DNA of 64,000 nt from Boesenbergia rotunda (GCA_024364735.1 JAGFNQ010000861.1:42991-106990); one strand, 5' to 3'; shown: positions 47,400 through 59,826, counted from the first letter of the stretch. The notes: a model not told the origin generated them from the letters alone. A program made the numbers and translations.

Positions 47400-48091
47400 T
47401 GTTGGGTTTGCAATGTTGCAAATAAAATTTCATATGGAAAACACATTGGAAAGATTATGAGTTTATAAAGGAAAGATATCTCCATTAGAATGAAGACTTT
47501 TAGGTAAAACTCAAAAATAAAATTATGAGGGCTTAGGCCCAACATGGACAATATCTTATGATTATAGAGATATCTAAATTTCTTCAGTCCTAACAATTGG
47601 TATCAAAGCCTAGACTGCTAGAATGTCTAACCGTCGACTGTGCACCAGAGCTATGATCTAATCGAGTTATGTGAGTAGAATACTGACCTTGAAAAAAGGA
47701 AATATAGGCTCCCATGTCCAGATTAAGAGAACCAGACATCAGTCAAAGAAGTTCTAGTTGCGGCAAAACAAAGAAGGCATAGTAGGTTGGTTGGACTGAG
47801 AGGTAGAAAGACCTGGTGGGCTAACGATAAGACATAAAATGGATAGAGTTTCTGCTTAAGGAGAGATCTTATGGTCCATCGTTTGAGGGGAGTATTATTG
47901 GGTTTGCAAGGTTGCAAATAAAGTCTCACATTAAAAACACATGGGAAAGATCATAATCTTATAAGAGAAAGATATCTCCATTGGTATAAGAACTTTTAGG
48001 TAATGCCTAAAAATAAAACCATGAGTGCTTAGGCCCAAAGTGGACAATATCTTATCATTGTAGAGATATATAAATTCCTTCGGCCCTAACA
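47400..48091 (+). mobile_element. TRIM (terminal-repeat retrotransposon in miniature)
   Basis: Two direct terminal repeats of exactly 196 bp (47400-47595, TGTTGGGTTTGC to CCTAACA; 47896-48091, start mutated to TATTGG) flank a 300-bp interior. A primer site TGGTATCAAAGCC (47598-47610) and a GAGGGGAGTAT tract before the 3' repeat complete the structure. It has no coding capacity. Flanks CCAAG and TGGAT do not match, so a TSD is not seen. Confidence 0.88.
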
Positions 48092-48796
48092 TGGATGACC
48101 AGATGTTTGGCAGGTAAGTTAGGTAAGCAACTAGTGGAAAGACCCAATGAGGATGAGTCCCAGTGGGACTATAGGCACTGGTCCTACTTAAATGCATTTT
48201 GAAAATCTAAGTTAAGACCAAGATTAGATCCTAGTTGTGTTAGACAAAATCTAATTCATAATTTTATTTCATGTGTTAACTCTGTTTTGTAGTTATTTTT
48301 ACTATTTGGACCAACATGTTTTTGCAAAAGTTAAATGTAAAAAATCAACCTCGGATGACCAATTCTCGAGGACTCTCAGGTGATTGGAGGCACCTCAACT
48401 GAGGTACTAGGGCGCCTCGGATAGCTGGAGGCGCCCAGAGGAGATAAACTTCAAGGATGAAGTTTCGCTAACTGGAGGCGCCTCGAAGCTGATTGAAGTC
48501 ACCTCGGAACTGATTGGAGGTGCATTGGAGTTGATGGAGGCGCCTTTAAGTGGATAAAAGTTGATGTTTACTAATCGGATCAGTGCCATTAGAGGCGCCT
48601 TGGGTTGATGGAGGCTCCTCTAATGACCTATATAAGGAGGTCTTGGCCAGCAACTTCAAATCACTTTTCTTCGAGCTTCTTCGATTATTTTGTTGTGTCG
48701 TCTTTTTGCCACTGCTGTGCTGCGACTCTGCTAGACCTGACTACTACAGTCAGAACAACACCAATACACGAGCTTAACACCACTACTACAGTCAAG
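48092..48796 (+). repeat. LTR-like segment with GGAGGCGCC words
   Basis: GGAGGCGCCT-type palindromic words recur between 48385 and 48620, then TATATAAGGAGG (about 48639) and a leader-like stretch follow. This is the pre-TATA layout seen in other LTRs here. It joins the copia copy 3 LTR at about 48797 and has no clear start. Confidence 0.5.
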
Positions 48797-49202
48797 CAGT
48801 AGATAAAGTTTTAATTTTATCTCTTAAAGGATAATATCTTATCCTTTAATCAGATCCAATGGATGTTGTTTTATCCCATCCAAGATCAACCGTCCAGATT
48901 ACATCCATAGATCAACGACCAAGAGAAAATTCATCAACAATCCAGATTTATTCTCTTAGGCTATAAATAGGCTTAGAGTTTTAGCTTTAGAAATCAATTA
49001 TTCACTTGCAAAATCTCTTAAGTCTAGTGCACTGTTGTTATAAGGCTTCTCCGCCATTAGGAGATTTTTATTGAGCGACGTCCACTACCTTGGAAGCAAC
49101 GTTCTTAGTTGCGACCAAGGTTTTTTTAAAAGACAAGTGCCTTCCATTTAATTTTTTTTACCGTCTATTCACCCCCTTTAGCTGGTCCAACCCGATCCAA
49201 CA
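48797..49202 (+). repeat. Partial 5' LTR of copia copy 3
   Basis: From AGATAAAGTTTTAATTTTAT to GATCCAACA it matches 51627-52034. TATAAATA is at 48962-48969. Sequence left of 48797 does not match the 3' LTR. Confidence 0.85.
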
Positions 49203-49204
49203 AA

Positions 49205-49216
49205 TGGTATCAAAGC
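49205..49216 (+). other. Primer binding site, one mismatch
   Basis: TGGTATCAAAGC differs from copies 1 and 2 (TGGTATCAGAGC) by one base. Confidence 0.75.
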
Positions 49217-49265
49217 CAAGGTCATTGCAGAAGGACTAACCGCCGACTGCAGCAATTTCGAGAAA

Positions 49266-50648
49266 ATAGTTGGAGTTGTAATCTATCCGCCGAAGTTTGA
49301 GGGGGAGTTCGCGATGTGGAAGCGCTGAATGCAGGTATTTTTTAAAATTGATATTGAACTGCTACTAATTATGAAAAATGACTTTTCAATTCCTAATGAC
49401 AATAATGATAAGGATAAAGAAATAGAGTCATGGACCAAGAAGGAGCAAGCAGATTTTGTAGCAAACGGCTAAGCGGAATTTCATCTGCTAGCCATGCTTC
49501 CCGCGCAAGAAGTCAACTGAAATCAGGAATTATAATTCGGCAAAAGAGCTCTGGGAGAAATTCCTGGAAATGTATGAAGTACCTCAGAGGCAAAACAGGC
49601 GCGACGAGACCTTCTTCGAAACCAACTAACAAACCTCCAAATGGAGGATGGAGAATCAGTTGCGCATCTACATGCCAAGGTAAAAGAACTAATCACAGAT
49701 CTTGAGAACCTCGGAGAAAAGGTAACAAGTCACGATGCTCAAAGGTACATCTTAAATGCATTTTCGAGAACCCTGGAATGGACCTCGATAATTGATGCAT
49801 ATTTCATTTTAAAAGATTTAGCGGTAAGTACATTAGAACAATTATTTTCTACTTTGGAGCTTCACGAATATCGTTTTGTAGAAAAGAATAAGAAAGCAGA
49901 CATCGTCGCATTGAACACAAGGAAGATCCAACTTGACGGGGAATCCGCGACCGACAACGAAACAACAAAAATGGTAAGTAAGTTTTTTTAAAGCTAACAA
50001 ATTTTCAAGAACGCAGAAAAGAAGACGACCCCCAAAGAAGTAAATAATCAGATGTTACAACTGTAAAGAGGAGGGACACCTGAAGGGCCAGTGTCCTAAA
50101 CTCAAAAATTAGCCTTAGAAGAAAAAGGCACTGAAGGCCACCTGGGATGAGTCCTCATCAGAAGAGTCGGAAGGTCAAGAATACGCGGGACTTGTGCTGA
50201 TGACAAATTTTCAAAAAGGGAGCATTGATGAAGGGGAGAGACGTCAGAAGAAAGTGACCATGAAGGAAGAACCTCGCTTTTCGAAAGCGACCCGGTAAGT
50301 GAGGTTTGTTTTCTTCCTCATGATCAGTTTTATACAGGAGTTAAAGCCTTGCTCAAATCTAATTGTAGATTAGAAAAAGAAAATTTGAAATTAAAAAATG
50401 AATTGGCACTTACATCCTCTTCTAAAATTTTAAAAAATGATAATTTAAAAAACTTAGTGCAATAATTAAAACTTGATATTGCATATTTACGCCAAAAGAA
50501 AAATAACTTTCCTGATAATTTAAATTGGCATTTTAAAAACCATAAGGGTCAATTTAAAAAACTGCCCAAAAGTTATATTCCACCTAAGTTTTTAATTAAT
50601 CTTGTAGATAGGAACTTATTTTAGGTTCCTAAATTTGTTTTAAACTGA
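49266..50648 (+). pseudogene. Retrotransposon gag, heavily broken
   Basis: The start codon is mutated to ATA at 49266-49268, followed by PPKFEGEFA-like sequence. A stop replaces the residue after WKR (TGA near 49327), and further stops and frameshifts occur to about 49640. A clean stretch at 49641-49991 covers the central Gag helices. A knuckle CYNCKEEGHLKGQC lies near 50052-50093. The acidic and coiled-coil tail is broken and ends with TGA at 50646-50648. The domain set is the same as in the other two copies. Confidence 0.85.
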
Positions 50649-51093
50649 TAAGTTTTCTATTATTTATGTGCGGAATTTTTTTTTACAAAAATTATGTCTT
50701 TTTTATGCACAATTATGTTGTCTATCTACTGCGAATTTTTCAACATTTTTCGAATATTTTTCATTTTTATGATTTTCCATTTGAAATTTGAAATTAAAAT
50801 TTTAAAAATAGATAAATAATTTATTTTCATAGATCCAATTTTTCATGATTCAGATATAGTGAAAATAACTCATTGTAATTTTTTGAAGCATTTTTTTCTT
50901 CCCTAATTATGTTTCCCCATTTTTTGATGTGATCAAAGGGGGAGAAATAGGGTTAAGTTAAGGGGTAGACTTTTAATTTACTCTAAATTTAAATTTTTTT
51001 GAACTTACACTGTTTACATTATTATGCATATTTTTTTTTATTTTGTTTACCCTAACTTAACTCGAATTGATCCACATCAAAAAGGGGGGAGAT
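50649..51093 (+). other. 3' leader and polypurine tract of copia copy 3
   Basis: AT-rich non-coding DNA with GTGATCAAAGGGGGAGAAAT near 50930 and AAAAAGGGGGGAGA directly before the 3' LTR. Confidence 0.7.
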
Positions 51094-52034
51094 TGTATGT
51101 ACCCCTGGTTGATTTTGATGTGATCAACCGATTTAAGTTAGGTCCTAGTGTGTTTAATCTCTCTGCTAAGTGTGCAGGAGCTTAGGTACGGAGGAAGTCG
51201 AGTGTAAGTCGTAGCAGACGAGAAGGATTGTGCGGGGAAGTGAGCCGACGAGCTCGGTACAATCCGAGGGACGCGGAAGCTGTGGAAGAGTACACCGGTG
51301 GATTGAGAAAAACGTACGCGATGCCCGAGGGACGAGAAGCCGGGAAGAAGCATGCTCGAGGGGCGAAAGGCCGGAGTCGGGTTCGGGTGAGCCTAACTAC
51401 GGTTGGCCGGAAATCACCCAAAAGACGAAGAATCAAAAGACTGGTCAGTTTGACCATGTCAAACTAGGCGCCTGAAAAAAGGGAGATTTATTTGTTGCTA
51501 AGAGGACTCAAACCCGAAACCTCAGGCAACACATATCTCTATGCTTACCATTTGGGATAGCAAGCGAAGTCAATGAGTTGTTGCCGATGTTACCACTTAG
51601 AGATCACAATAGCCAAGTCTCAAGCAGAAGATAAAGTTTTAATTTTATCTCTTAAAGGATAATACTTTATCCTTTAATCAGATCCAATGGATGCAGTTTT
51701 ATCCCATTCAAGATCAACCGTCCAAATTACATCCATGGATCAACGATCAAGAGAAAATTTATCAACAATCAACAATCCAAATTTATTCTCTTAGGCTATA
51801 AATAGGCTTAGAGTTTTAGCTTTAGAAATCAATTATTTACTTGCAAAATCTCTTAAGTCTAGTGCGCTGTTGTTATAAGGCTTCTCCGCCATAAGGAGAT
51901 TTTTATTAAGCGTCCACTGCCTTGGAAGCAACATTCTTAGTTGCGACCAAGTTTTTTTTTAAACACGAGTGCCTTCCATTTTATTTTTTTTACTGTCTAT
52001 TCACCCCCCTTAAACGGTTCAACCCGATCCAACA
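51094..52034 (+). repeat. 3' LTR of copia copy 3
   Basis: TGTATGTACCCCTGG to CCCGATCCAACA, 941 bp, TATAAATA at 51797-51804. Related to both other copia LTRs and closest in its second half to copy 1. Confidence 0.9.
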
Positions 52035-52655
52035 ATTTCTACTGTGATCCCTCTTATTTGCTGACTGTGATCACTTTCTATCATCCTCTTGTGATCTCAC
52101 TGCCTTTCCCCTTTGATTCTTTTCCTGATCCACTAGTTTTTATAAATTCACAACCACTGATTTGGTCTGAACACTGAAGTCTAATTTGTAGGTTAGTACT
52201 TGGTCATAATCCCTGTGGATTCGATCTTTGTGACAGGGTCCCGACTAGGTTATGGCCTCTAGTTGTGATCCTTCTGAAAGTAGGTGATGATTAGGGTTGG
52301 CATGCCTAGTGTAGTACCAAAAGTTCACATCAGTTATATAAGATGGTTTACCTACACAAGTCAATATTGAGGTCAATAATCCAAACATAGATCGAGTGTT
52401 TGCTAGCATAAATACGAAATCGAAATTCTAGAATTGTTTTCTCTTACTGGTACTCTGCCTGCTACTGCCTTCTTGTTGCCTTTCCTGCCTTTCTAACTAC
52501 TGTCTCTTCTGTCTATCTAACTGGTGTCTCTACTGCCTTATACATTCGGATCTCTACTATATTTTTCGGTTGGATTTCTACTGTCTCTCTCTAATTTCTC
52601 GCTTTCATCACACTCTGCCTTTCTACTATGATCCCTCTAATTTGCTGACTGTGAT
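52035..52655 (+). repeat. Gypsy-like repeat arm, inverted copy at 55500-56100
   Basis: The order is segment Q (52068-52180: CACTTTCTATCATCCTCTTG to CCACTGATTTGGTCTG), a linker with CATAATCCCTGTGGATTCGA, then segment P (about 52250-52655, ending CTGACTGTGAT). The inverted copy at 55500-56100 has P directly followed by Q. The same 35-base TTTCTACT.TGATCCCTCT word occurs at both ends of this interval, so P and Q are circularly permuted here. Confidence 0.6.
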
Positions 52656-53470
52656 TGTTGGTGTAATTAACCCAAGTTTGATCGGATAGATCATGGATTT
52701 TGATGTGTGTGTCAATATGATTAAGTTAGGTTTTCATATTGATTTGATGTATGTGTTTGAGTCTTGCAGGACTTGGTGAACCACACATGAGAAACAATGA
52801 ACATCCGAGGGACGAGAGCCGAAGGAAGAGGACTTCAAAAGGCGAGCCAAGGAAGTAGACTTCAAAGGCATACGTGAAGGATGGCATAGAGACAAGCCAT
52901 GGGCTTGTGTGCGCATCTGAGGGACGAGAGCCGAAGGAAGAGAACTTCAAGGGGCAAGCTAAGGAAGTGGACTTCAAGGCATACGTGAAGAATGGACTCC
53001 GGAGAGGTTGTGAGTGAGTTTGTAAGCTGGGTAGTCAACTAGCAAGGGAAACAGTCAATTGGCAGAGTTGAGAAGAAACTCACAGAAAGATCAGTCGACT
53101 GGTCTGGTTACTAGTTGACTGATCTAATCAAAATTGAGCATTTAGGCTAGCCGTTGGTTGGACACCAGTCGACTGGTCTTGGTAGCAGTCGACTGGTGTC
53201 GGGGTCGAGCTATTTTGTTAACAACTCTCTCCTCTATTTAAGAGGAAGCCTTGGGCTTCTAAGTGCCCAAAGCTTTCAAAGTCTACTTTCTTCCTCATAC
53301 TCTTAGTCTCATCTTGTAAAAGATGAAGAAATCATCTTGTGAGGGTTTCTCCACCTTCAAGCTTGATTGAAAAGGAGAAGTGCATAGTGGAGCTTGATTG
53401 TGTGGGTGGGGATCATTGGATTAGTCACCTCAAGGAGGTAGAGATCATGTAAATCATGTTTTTAAAGGGC
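52656..53470 (+). mobile_element. Truncated LTR (family E) with CAGTCGACTG words
   Basis: It starts TGTTGGTGTAATTAACCC after CTGACTGTGAT. It has a repeated CGAGGGACGAGAGCCGAAGG motif, a CAGTCGACTGG palindrome cluster (53090-53200), a CTATTTAAGAGG box (about 53233) and the GGATTAGTCACCTCAAGGAG stretch seen near the end of LTR D. The 3' terminus is missing; similarity stops near 53470. Confidence 0.65.
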
Positions 53471-55499
53471 ATTCGATGGATTTCATGATTCATTTCGAAC
53501 CCAAAAGATCAACAAGACTGAACATGATATGATGCAAGCTAGAAGAAAATTTTATTATGCAAAGAAAAGCATAACACAACTAACCAATAGCACAACATAT
53601 ATACATCCCCCGACATAGCCTTAAAGTTTTCAATGTCTCAAAGATAGCAAAAAATCTAACCAGAGAAGGCTTTAAGTGAGAGGAGTTACCAAGTGATGTG
53701 AGGTACTAAAGATATCCCTCTATTTGGTTTTCACATTCCTCCACATCTTTGAATCCTCCTAAAAGTGCTTGTTTTAGGTCATTAGATTGACCCCTTAATA
53801 GTATCTTCTAAATCTCGCTCTTGCCGGAGTAAGATACTTCCGGACTTTTATTCCAATTACCCATATTATTGAGAGAACTACTATCATGGGATCAATGTTT
53901 TGAAGCATAATTGTCCCCATCTTTGTCACTTTGAGAGTACTACCTAGAGGTCAAAGATGATTCAGTCGTAGGATCCAATCCTAATCTCTACATAAATCTG
54001 CACATCTAATAAAAGAGAATACCTCCTACATGCATGAGAGATAAAAAAGAACTAGAGTTATATTAAGTTTAACAGAGCATGTACCAAAAATTGAATCACA
54101 TCCAACAAAATTAATTATAGATACCTCTATGAAATTTTCTAGGAGGTCACTAGAGATAGTAACCTTACATTGTTGAAAGGTACCTGAAGATCTGAACAAG
54201 GGAATGTGACTTCCTCACAATCAGGTATAGGCTCTAGCTCTAGCTCAAGAGGTGGTGGCACACTAGGAGGTGATTCTTGAGATTTTGCTTCCATAGCACA
54301 AGTCTCTACACTTTTATCCTCAACCATTTCAACTCCTTCAACTTCCAAAGTGTCAAATGGTTGTGTGATGAAAAGAGGTGATTCTCGAAATGCTTTTTCT
54401 GTAGCACATATCCCTATACTTTTATCCCCCGACCCACATCAACATCATCATAAGTGGTTAAGAGTCACTCACATCAATATCATCCACAAAACTATCGACA
54501 TCAATATATGCCCCTTGTGTAATTTCATCAACAATCAAGCATGAACTACCGACAATATCATCGAGGGCTAAAATAAGAACATTGACAAGAGTGGGTGGAA
54601 ATGCATTAAAAGTTTTGTCCATATCTGAAGTGTCATCAACTATATCATTGCCATGCAAAGCAGTAAGAGAGGTCTTGGAGAACTGCAGAATCAAAGGTAA
54701 TATCATCATCAATTTACTGTAATGTCTAGAGAAACCTAACCCCTTATTGCACCGTGAGCTCTTCAAAATATTGTACTGTGGTCTTTATCTGATTTGGAGT
54801 GAGAGTTTCTAAGTCTTGGATTTCTTCCTAGAAAGTCGACTCAATGTGTTGAGATTGATGTGGTCCATCTACTGTTAAATCATCTCAAAATTTTGGCGTA
54901 CTCTGAAATGCTAGAACAGGTTGCACGACACCTTACATGTTTCTATAATCAAATTGTTGATGACCCACCCAATCTTGATGGTATCGCTGAGGTAGGTTAG
55001 GCATATATTGTTGTGTATTTCCTTACTCAAATCCTGAATGATCCATCTAATCATAATCATATGTACTTGAAAATGTTTTATGCATAACTTGTTATTGTCA
55101 AAATTTTTCATTCACTTCAAATTCGGCTGTAATAAATTGCTTCATCTTCTTCTCCAAATTCAACTTTTATGGTTGTTGTTGAGACAGTGAATACTGGAGT
55201 TCCATAGGTACTACACTAACTTGTTGAAAGATATAGTGTAAACAAGTAGGATTAGATGGGCTACCACAAACTCTACAAGCGTACTCTTCTTGATCAATAC
55301 AAGAATTATAAGTTTCATTGAAGCCTCTAAATTGTCAAAAATATAGATCCATGGTTGAATCTAAAATAGTTTTCTTAAAATAAAACTATGTTAAAACAGA
55401 CACAAGCAAATGCAAAAATAAATACTTGATTTGTGTATACCGCAAGTACACGGTAGTGTTGTTAAGTAATGCAAAAATTATATTCACAAGAATTGATGA
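53471..55499 (-). mobile_element. Ty3/gypsy-like remnant, minus strand
   Basis: Minus-strand reading gives a GTCGGGGGATGT stretch (about 53605), typical of the region before the 3' LTR in Tat/Athila-like elements. It also gives broken peptide pieces near 55300-54900 (SNPTCLHYIFQQ, QQYMPNLPQRYHQ) that look like a decayed Gln-rich gag. Stops are frequent and no catalytic domain is found. Lineage is tentative. Confidence 0.4.
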
Positions 55500-56100
55500 C
55501 TAAATACTAGCTTATAAATCAAACTTGAGTGTCCAGACCAAATCAGTGGTTGTGGGTTTCAAAAGCGAGGAACCCTAGCGGATCAAGAAAAGAATCAGAG
55601 GAAAAAGGCAATGAGATCACAAGAGGAAGGTAGAAAGTGATCACAGTTAGCAAATCAGAGGAATTATAGTAGAAAGGCAGAGTGTGATCAAAATGAAAAA
55701 TTAGAGAGAGATAGTAGAAATCCAACCAGGAAAGATAGTAGAGATCCGGATGGATAGAGTAGTAGAGACGGTAGTCAGATAGATAAAAGGGACAACAGTC
55801 AGAAAGGTAGGAAATGCAGCAAGAAGACAGTAGTAGGGCAGAAAACCAATAAAAGAGAACAATCTAGAATTTCGATTTCACATGTATGCTAGCAAACACT
55901 TGATCTATGTTTGGATTATTGACCTCAATATTGAGTTGTGTAGGTAGACCATCCTATGCAACCGATGTGAAATTTCGGTACTACACTGGCATACCAACCC
56001 TAATAATCACCTACTTTTGGAAGGATCACAACTAGATGTCATAATCTAGTGGCGACCCTATCACAAGATCCCATGATATCCAATTAACCCTCTTCTTACT
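55500..56100 (-). repeat. Inverted partner of the 52035-52655 arm
   Basis: The reverse complement runs P then Q without a break: GGTGATTATTAGGGTTGG to TTTGCTAACTGTGATCACT and on to CCACTGATTTGGTCTGG. Differences from the plus copy are scattered substitutions. Confidence 0.65.
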
Positions 56101-56456
56101 GTATGACAATGAATTATATTTGATCCATTAAACTCTATGATAGTCAAGGGTTCCTCGCGGCATATCGTGTTGTTTTGTGTCTGATGCTCCGCATCTCAAT
56201 TTTCTAAGGATCGGAAGATAGGGTTCACCTTTTGATCCATTCCCAAATCCTCATGTGATTCAAATCTCGTGCTTTTGGCACTGAGATCGTGTTAACAGGG
56301 TAAATCCGGACCACAATTCAATGCATCAAAGAAACAATAAAACCAAACATACATAAATCATGAAAATAATATTTACATCACATAAAAACTACTCCCTAAT
56401 CATATAATCCATAGATTACCCCATAAATCCGGGTCCATAACATCATCGAGATAACA
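56101..56456. other. Host sequence left of the foldback MULE
   Basis: Retroelement-like AT-rich sequence that continues at 59836 after removal of the MULE and one TSD. No gene. Confidence 0.4.
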
Positions 56457-56465
56457 AAAATCCAA

Positions 56466-59400
56466 CGGCAATTTACCAAAGGGCGTACCCAAATATTGGT
56501 ATTTACCAAAAGGCGTACTATGGTTTCATTGTTACCAAATAACGCACTTATTTTAGTGAACTTCCTCTTATACCCCTCCTGCCAAAGTACTGCATGTCAT
56601 TTTCATTCTCTTTCTCTTTTTCAATAACGAATTTCGAGACATTTAAAAATATTTTTTCAAACTTTTTATTTTAAAATAATATATTATGGAATCGGATAAA
56701 AAACGTACGATAAAAATCGAAAAAATATTTCAATTAAAAAAATATCTCAATTAATAATTTAATATTTTTTAAAAATATAAATAAATAATTTTTTTATATT
56801 TGATTAATATAAATTAATATATTTAATAATATTATTAAATATATTAATATATAAAAAACTTAAAAAAAAAGTTGAAGTTTTTTTTTTGATTTCAAATAGC
56901 GTGGGCCTGAAATAAAATATTTCAAGCCTAGCGTGGGCATGAAATATTTTATTTCAGGACCAGCGAGGGCCTGGAATATTTTATTTCAGGCCCAGCGAGG
57001 GCCTGAAATATTTTATTTCAGGCCCAGCGTGGGCCTGAAATAACTCAGGGCCTGAAATCTTACGTCGAATTGAAATCATGTGTTATGATAGGTTTTTTTA
57101 CGTAGGTCTAAAACTTAAAGAAAGATCTCTTTAAATTTTTGAAATCACAATAAAATTATTGAGAAAGACTACCTACAAGAGGAATTCTAATTAATATAAA
57201 ATAAGGATTATATTAAAAATGAACATATATCGATTTTTTAATAAAAAAGTCAAAATTATTTATTATATTAATTTAAATATTATATATTATATTAATATAT
57301 TTAATTTTTATAAGTTTTGATAGGAGGGCCTGAAGTCATCTGACTTCAGGCCCTCCTTGGGCCTGAAGCATCTGACTTCAAGCCCTGCGTAAATAATTAA
57401 TTTAATCAAAATAATTAATTATAAAAAAACTTCTAATGATTATTTTTAGTGTCCAAACTTCTAATAATTATAAATTATGTTGCAATAGGAGTTTTCTAGG
57501 TCTATCAGTGGGTTTCGCTCAAAACCCACTGATATTTTTTTAGAAATCCAGATATGAGAGGTCTATCAGTGGGTTTTGCTCAAAACCCACTGATGGAACT
57601 AAACTACACCTATTGCTTTGGGAAAAATAAAAATTTGAGGTTTGGACACCTAAAATATTTTCTCCAACCTCAACCCTAACTTTTGATAATGGTATTTCAG
57701 AAATTCAGATATGAGAAGTCCATCAGTGGGTTTTGTTCAAAACCCACTGATGGAACTAAACTACACATATTGCTTTGGGAAAAATAATAATTTGAGGTTT
57801 GGACACCTAAAATACATTCTCCTAACTCTACCCTAACTATTGATAATGTTTTTTCAGAAATACAGATATGGGTGGTCCATCAGTGGGTTTTGCTCAAAAT
57901 CCAGTGATGGAAGAACTAAACTACACCTATTACTTTGGGAAAATTAATAATTTAATAATTTTTAAAAATATAAATAAATAATTTTTTATATTTGATTAAT
58001 ATAAATTAATATATTTAATAATATTATTAAATATATTAATATATAAAAAACTTTAAAAAAAGTTGAAGTTTTTTTTTTATTTCAAACAGCGAGGGCCTGA
58101 AATATTTTATTTCAGGCCCAACGTGGGCCTGAAATAACTCAGGGCCTGAAATCTTGCGTCGAATTGAAATCATGTGTTATGATAGGTTTTTTTACGTAGG
58201 TCTAAAACTTAAAGAAACATCTCTTTATATTTTTAAAATCACAATAAAAATTATTGAGAAAGACTACCTACGAGAGGAATTCTAATTAATATAAAATAAG
58301 GATTATATTAAAAATGAACATATATCGATTTTTTGAATAAAAAAGTCAAAATTATTTATTAGTTTTTTATATATTAATATATTTAATAATATTATTAAAT
58401 ATATTAATTTATATTAATCAAATATAAAAAATTATTTGTTTATATTTTTAAAAATTATTAAATTATTAATTTTCCCAAAGTAATAGGTGTAGTTTAGTTC
58501 TTCCATCAGTGGGTTTTGAGCAAAACCCACTGATGGACCACCCATATCTGTATTTCTGAAAAAACATTATCAATAGTTAGGGTAGAGTTAGGAGAATGTA
58601 TTTTAGGTGTCCAAACCTCAAATTATTATTTTTCCCAAAGCAATAGGTGTAGTTTAGTTCCATCAGTGGGTTTTGAGCAAAACCCACTGATGGACTTCCC
58701 ATATCTGAATTTCTGAAATACCATTATCAAAAGTTAGGGTTGTGGTTGGAGAAAATATTTTAGGTGTCCAAACCTCAAATTTTTATTTTTCCCAAAGCAA
58801 TAGGTGTAGTTTAGTTCCATCAGTGGGTTTTGAGCAAAACCCACTGATGGACCTCTCATATCTGGATTTCTAAAAAAATATCAGTGGGTTTTGAGCGAAA
58901 CCCACTGATAGACATAGAAAACTCCTATTGCAACATAATTTATAATCATTAGAAGTTTGAACACTAAAAATAATCATTAGAAGTTTTTTTATAATTAATT
59001 ATTTTGATTAAATTAATTATTTACGCAAGGCCTGAAATCAGATGCTTCAGGCCCAAGGAGGGCCTGAAGTCATCTGACTTCAGGCCCTCCTATCAAAACT
59101 TATAAAAATTAAATATATTAATATAATATATAATATTTAAATTAATATAATAAATAATTTTGACTTTTTTATTCAAAAAATCGATATATGTTCATTTTTA
59201 ATATAATCCTTATTTTATATTAATTAGAATTCCTCTCGTAGGTAGTCTTTCTCAATAATTTTTATTGTGATTTCAAAAATTTAAAGAGATCTTTCTTTAA
59301 GTTTTAGACCTACGTAAAAAAACCTATCATAACACATGATTTCAATTCGACGCAAGATTTCAGACCCTGAGTTATTTCAGGCCCACGCTATTTAAAATCA

Positions 59401-59826
59401 AAAAAAACTTCAACTTTTTTTAAAGTTTTTTATATATTAATATATTTAATAATATTATTAAATATATTAATTTATATTAATCAAATATAAAAAAAATTAT
59501 TTATTTATATTTTTAAAAAATATTAAATTATTAATTGAGATATTTTTTTTAATTGAAATATTTTTTCGATTTTTATCGTACGTTTTTTATCCGATTCCAT
59601 AATATATTATTTTAAAATAAAAAGTCTGAAAAAATATTTTTAAATGTATCGAAATTCGTTATTGAAAAAGAGAAAGAGAAAGAGAATGAAAATGACAAGT
59701 AGTACTTTGGCAGGAGGGGTATAAGAGGAAGTTCACTAAAATAAGTGCGTTATTTGGTAACAATGAAATCATGGTACGCCTTTTGATAAATACCAATATT
59801 TGAGTACGCCCTTTGGTAAATTGCCG
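56466..59826. mobile_element. Foldback Mutator-like element, 3361 bp, 9-bp TSD
   Basis: The ends CGGCAATTTACCAAAGGGCG and CGCCCTTTGGTAAATTGCCG are exact reverse complements. They are flanked by a perfect 9-bp duplication AAAATCCAA (56457-56465 and 59827-59835), the hallmark length for Mutator-type insertion. The two arms (about 56466-57945 and 58470-59826) mirror each other along their length: TIR, GGGCCTGAAA hairpins, an AT-rich part, then CCATCAGTGGGTTTTG/CAAAACCCACTGATGG units about 157 bases apart. The centre (about 57950-58465) repeats part of the left arm in direct orientation. No coding region is seen. The right TIR equals that of the giant MULE ending at 18280. Confidence 0.92.
57480..58920. 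repeat. Diverged 157/158-bp hairpin units inside the foldback MULE
   Basis: The word AGGTTTGG recurs at 57638 and 57795. Each unit has a 16-bp perfect stem CCATCAGTGGGTTTTG with its complement and a two-base loop. The sequence order matches the reverse complement of the 158-bp unit at 3970-5219. The right arm (58490-58920) carries the mirror copies. Confidence 0.8.

Larger units (their letters stand above)
48797..52034 (+). mobile_element. Gag-only Ty1/copia-type element, copy 3, 5' LTR truncated
   Basis: The 3' LTR (51094-52034) is complete. The 5' LTR keeps only its last ~406 bases (48797-49202), joined to other LTR sequence. The primer site, broken gag and polypurine tract are present, and pol is absent as in copies 1 and 2. 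The 3' flank is ATTTC; no partner TSD was found. Confidence 0.85.
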
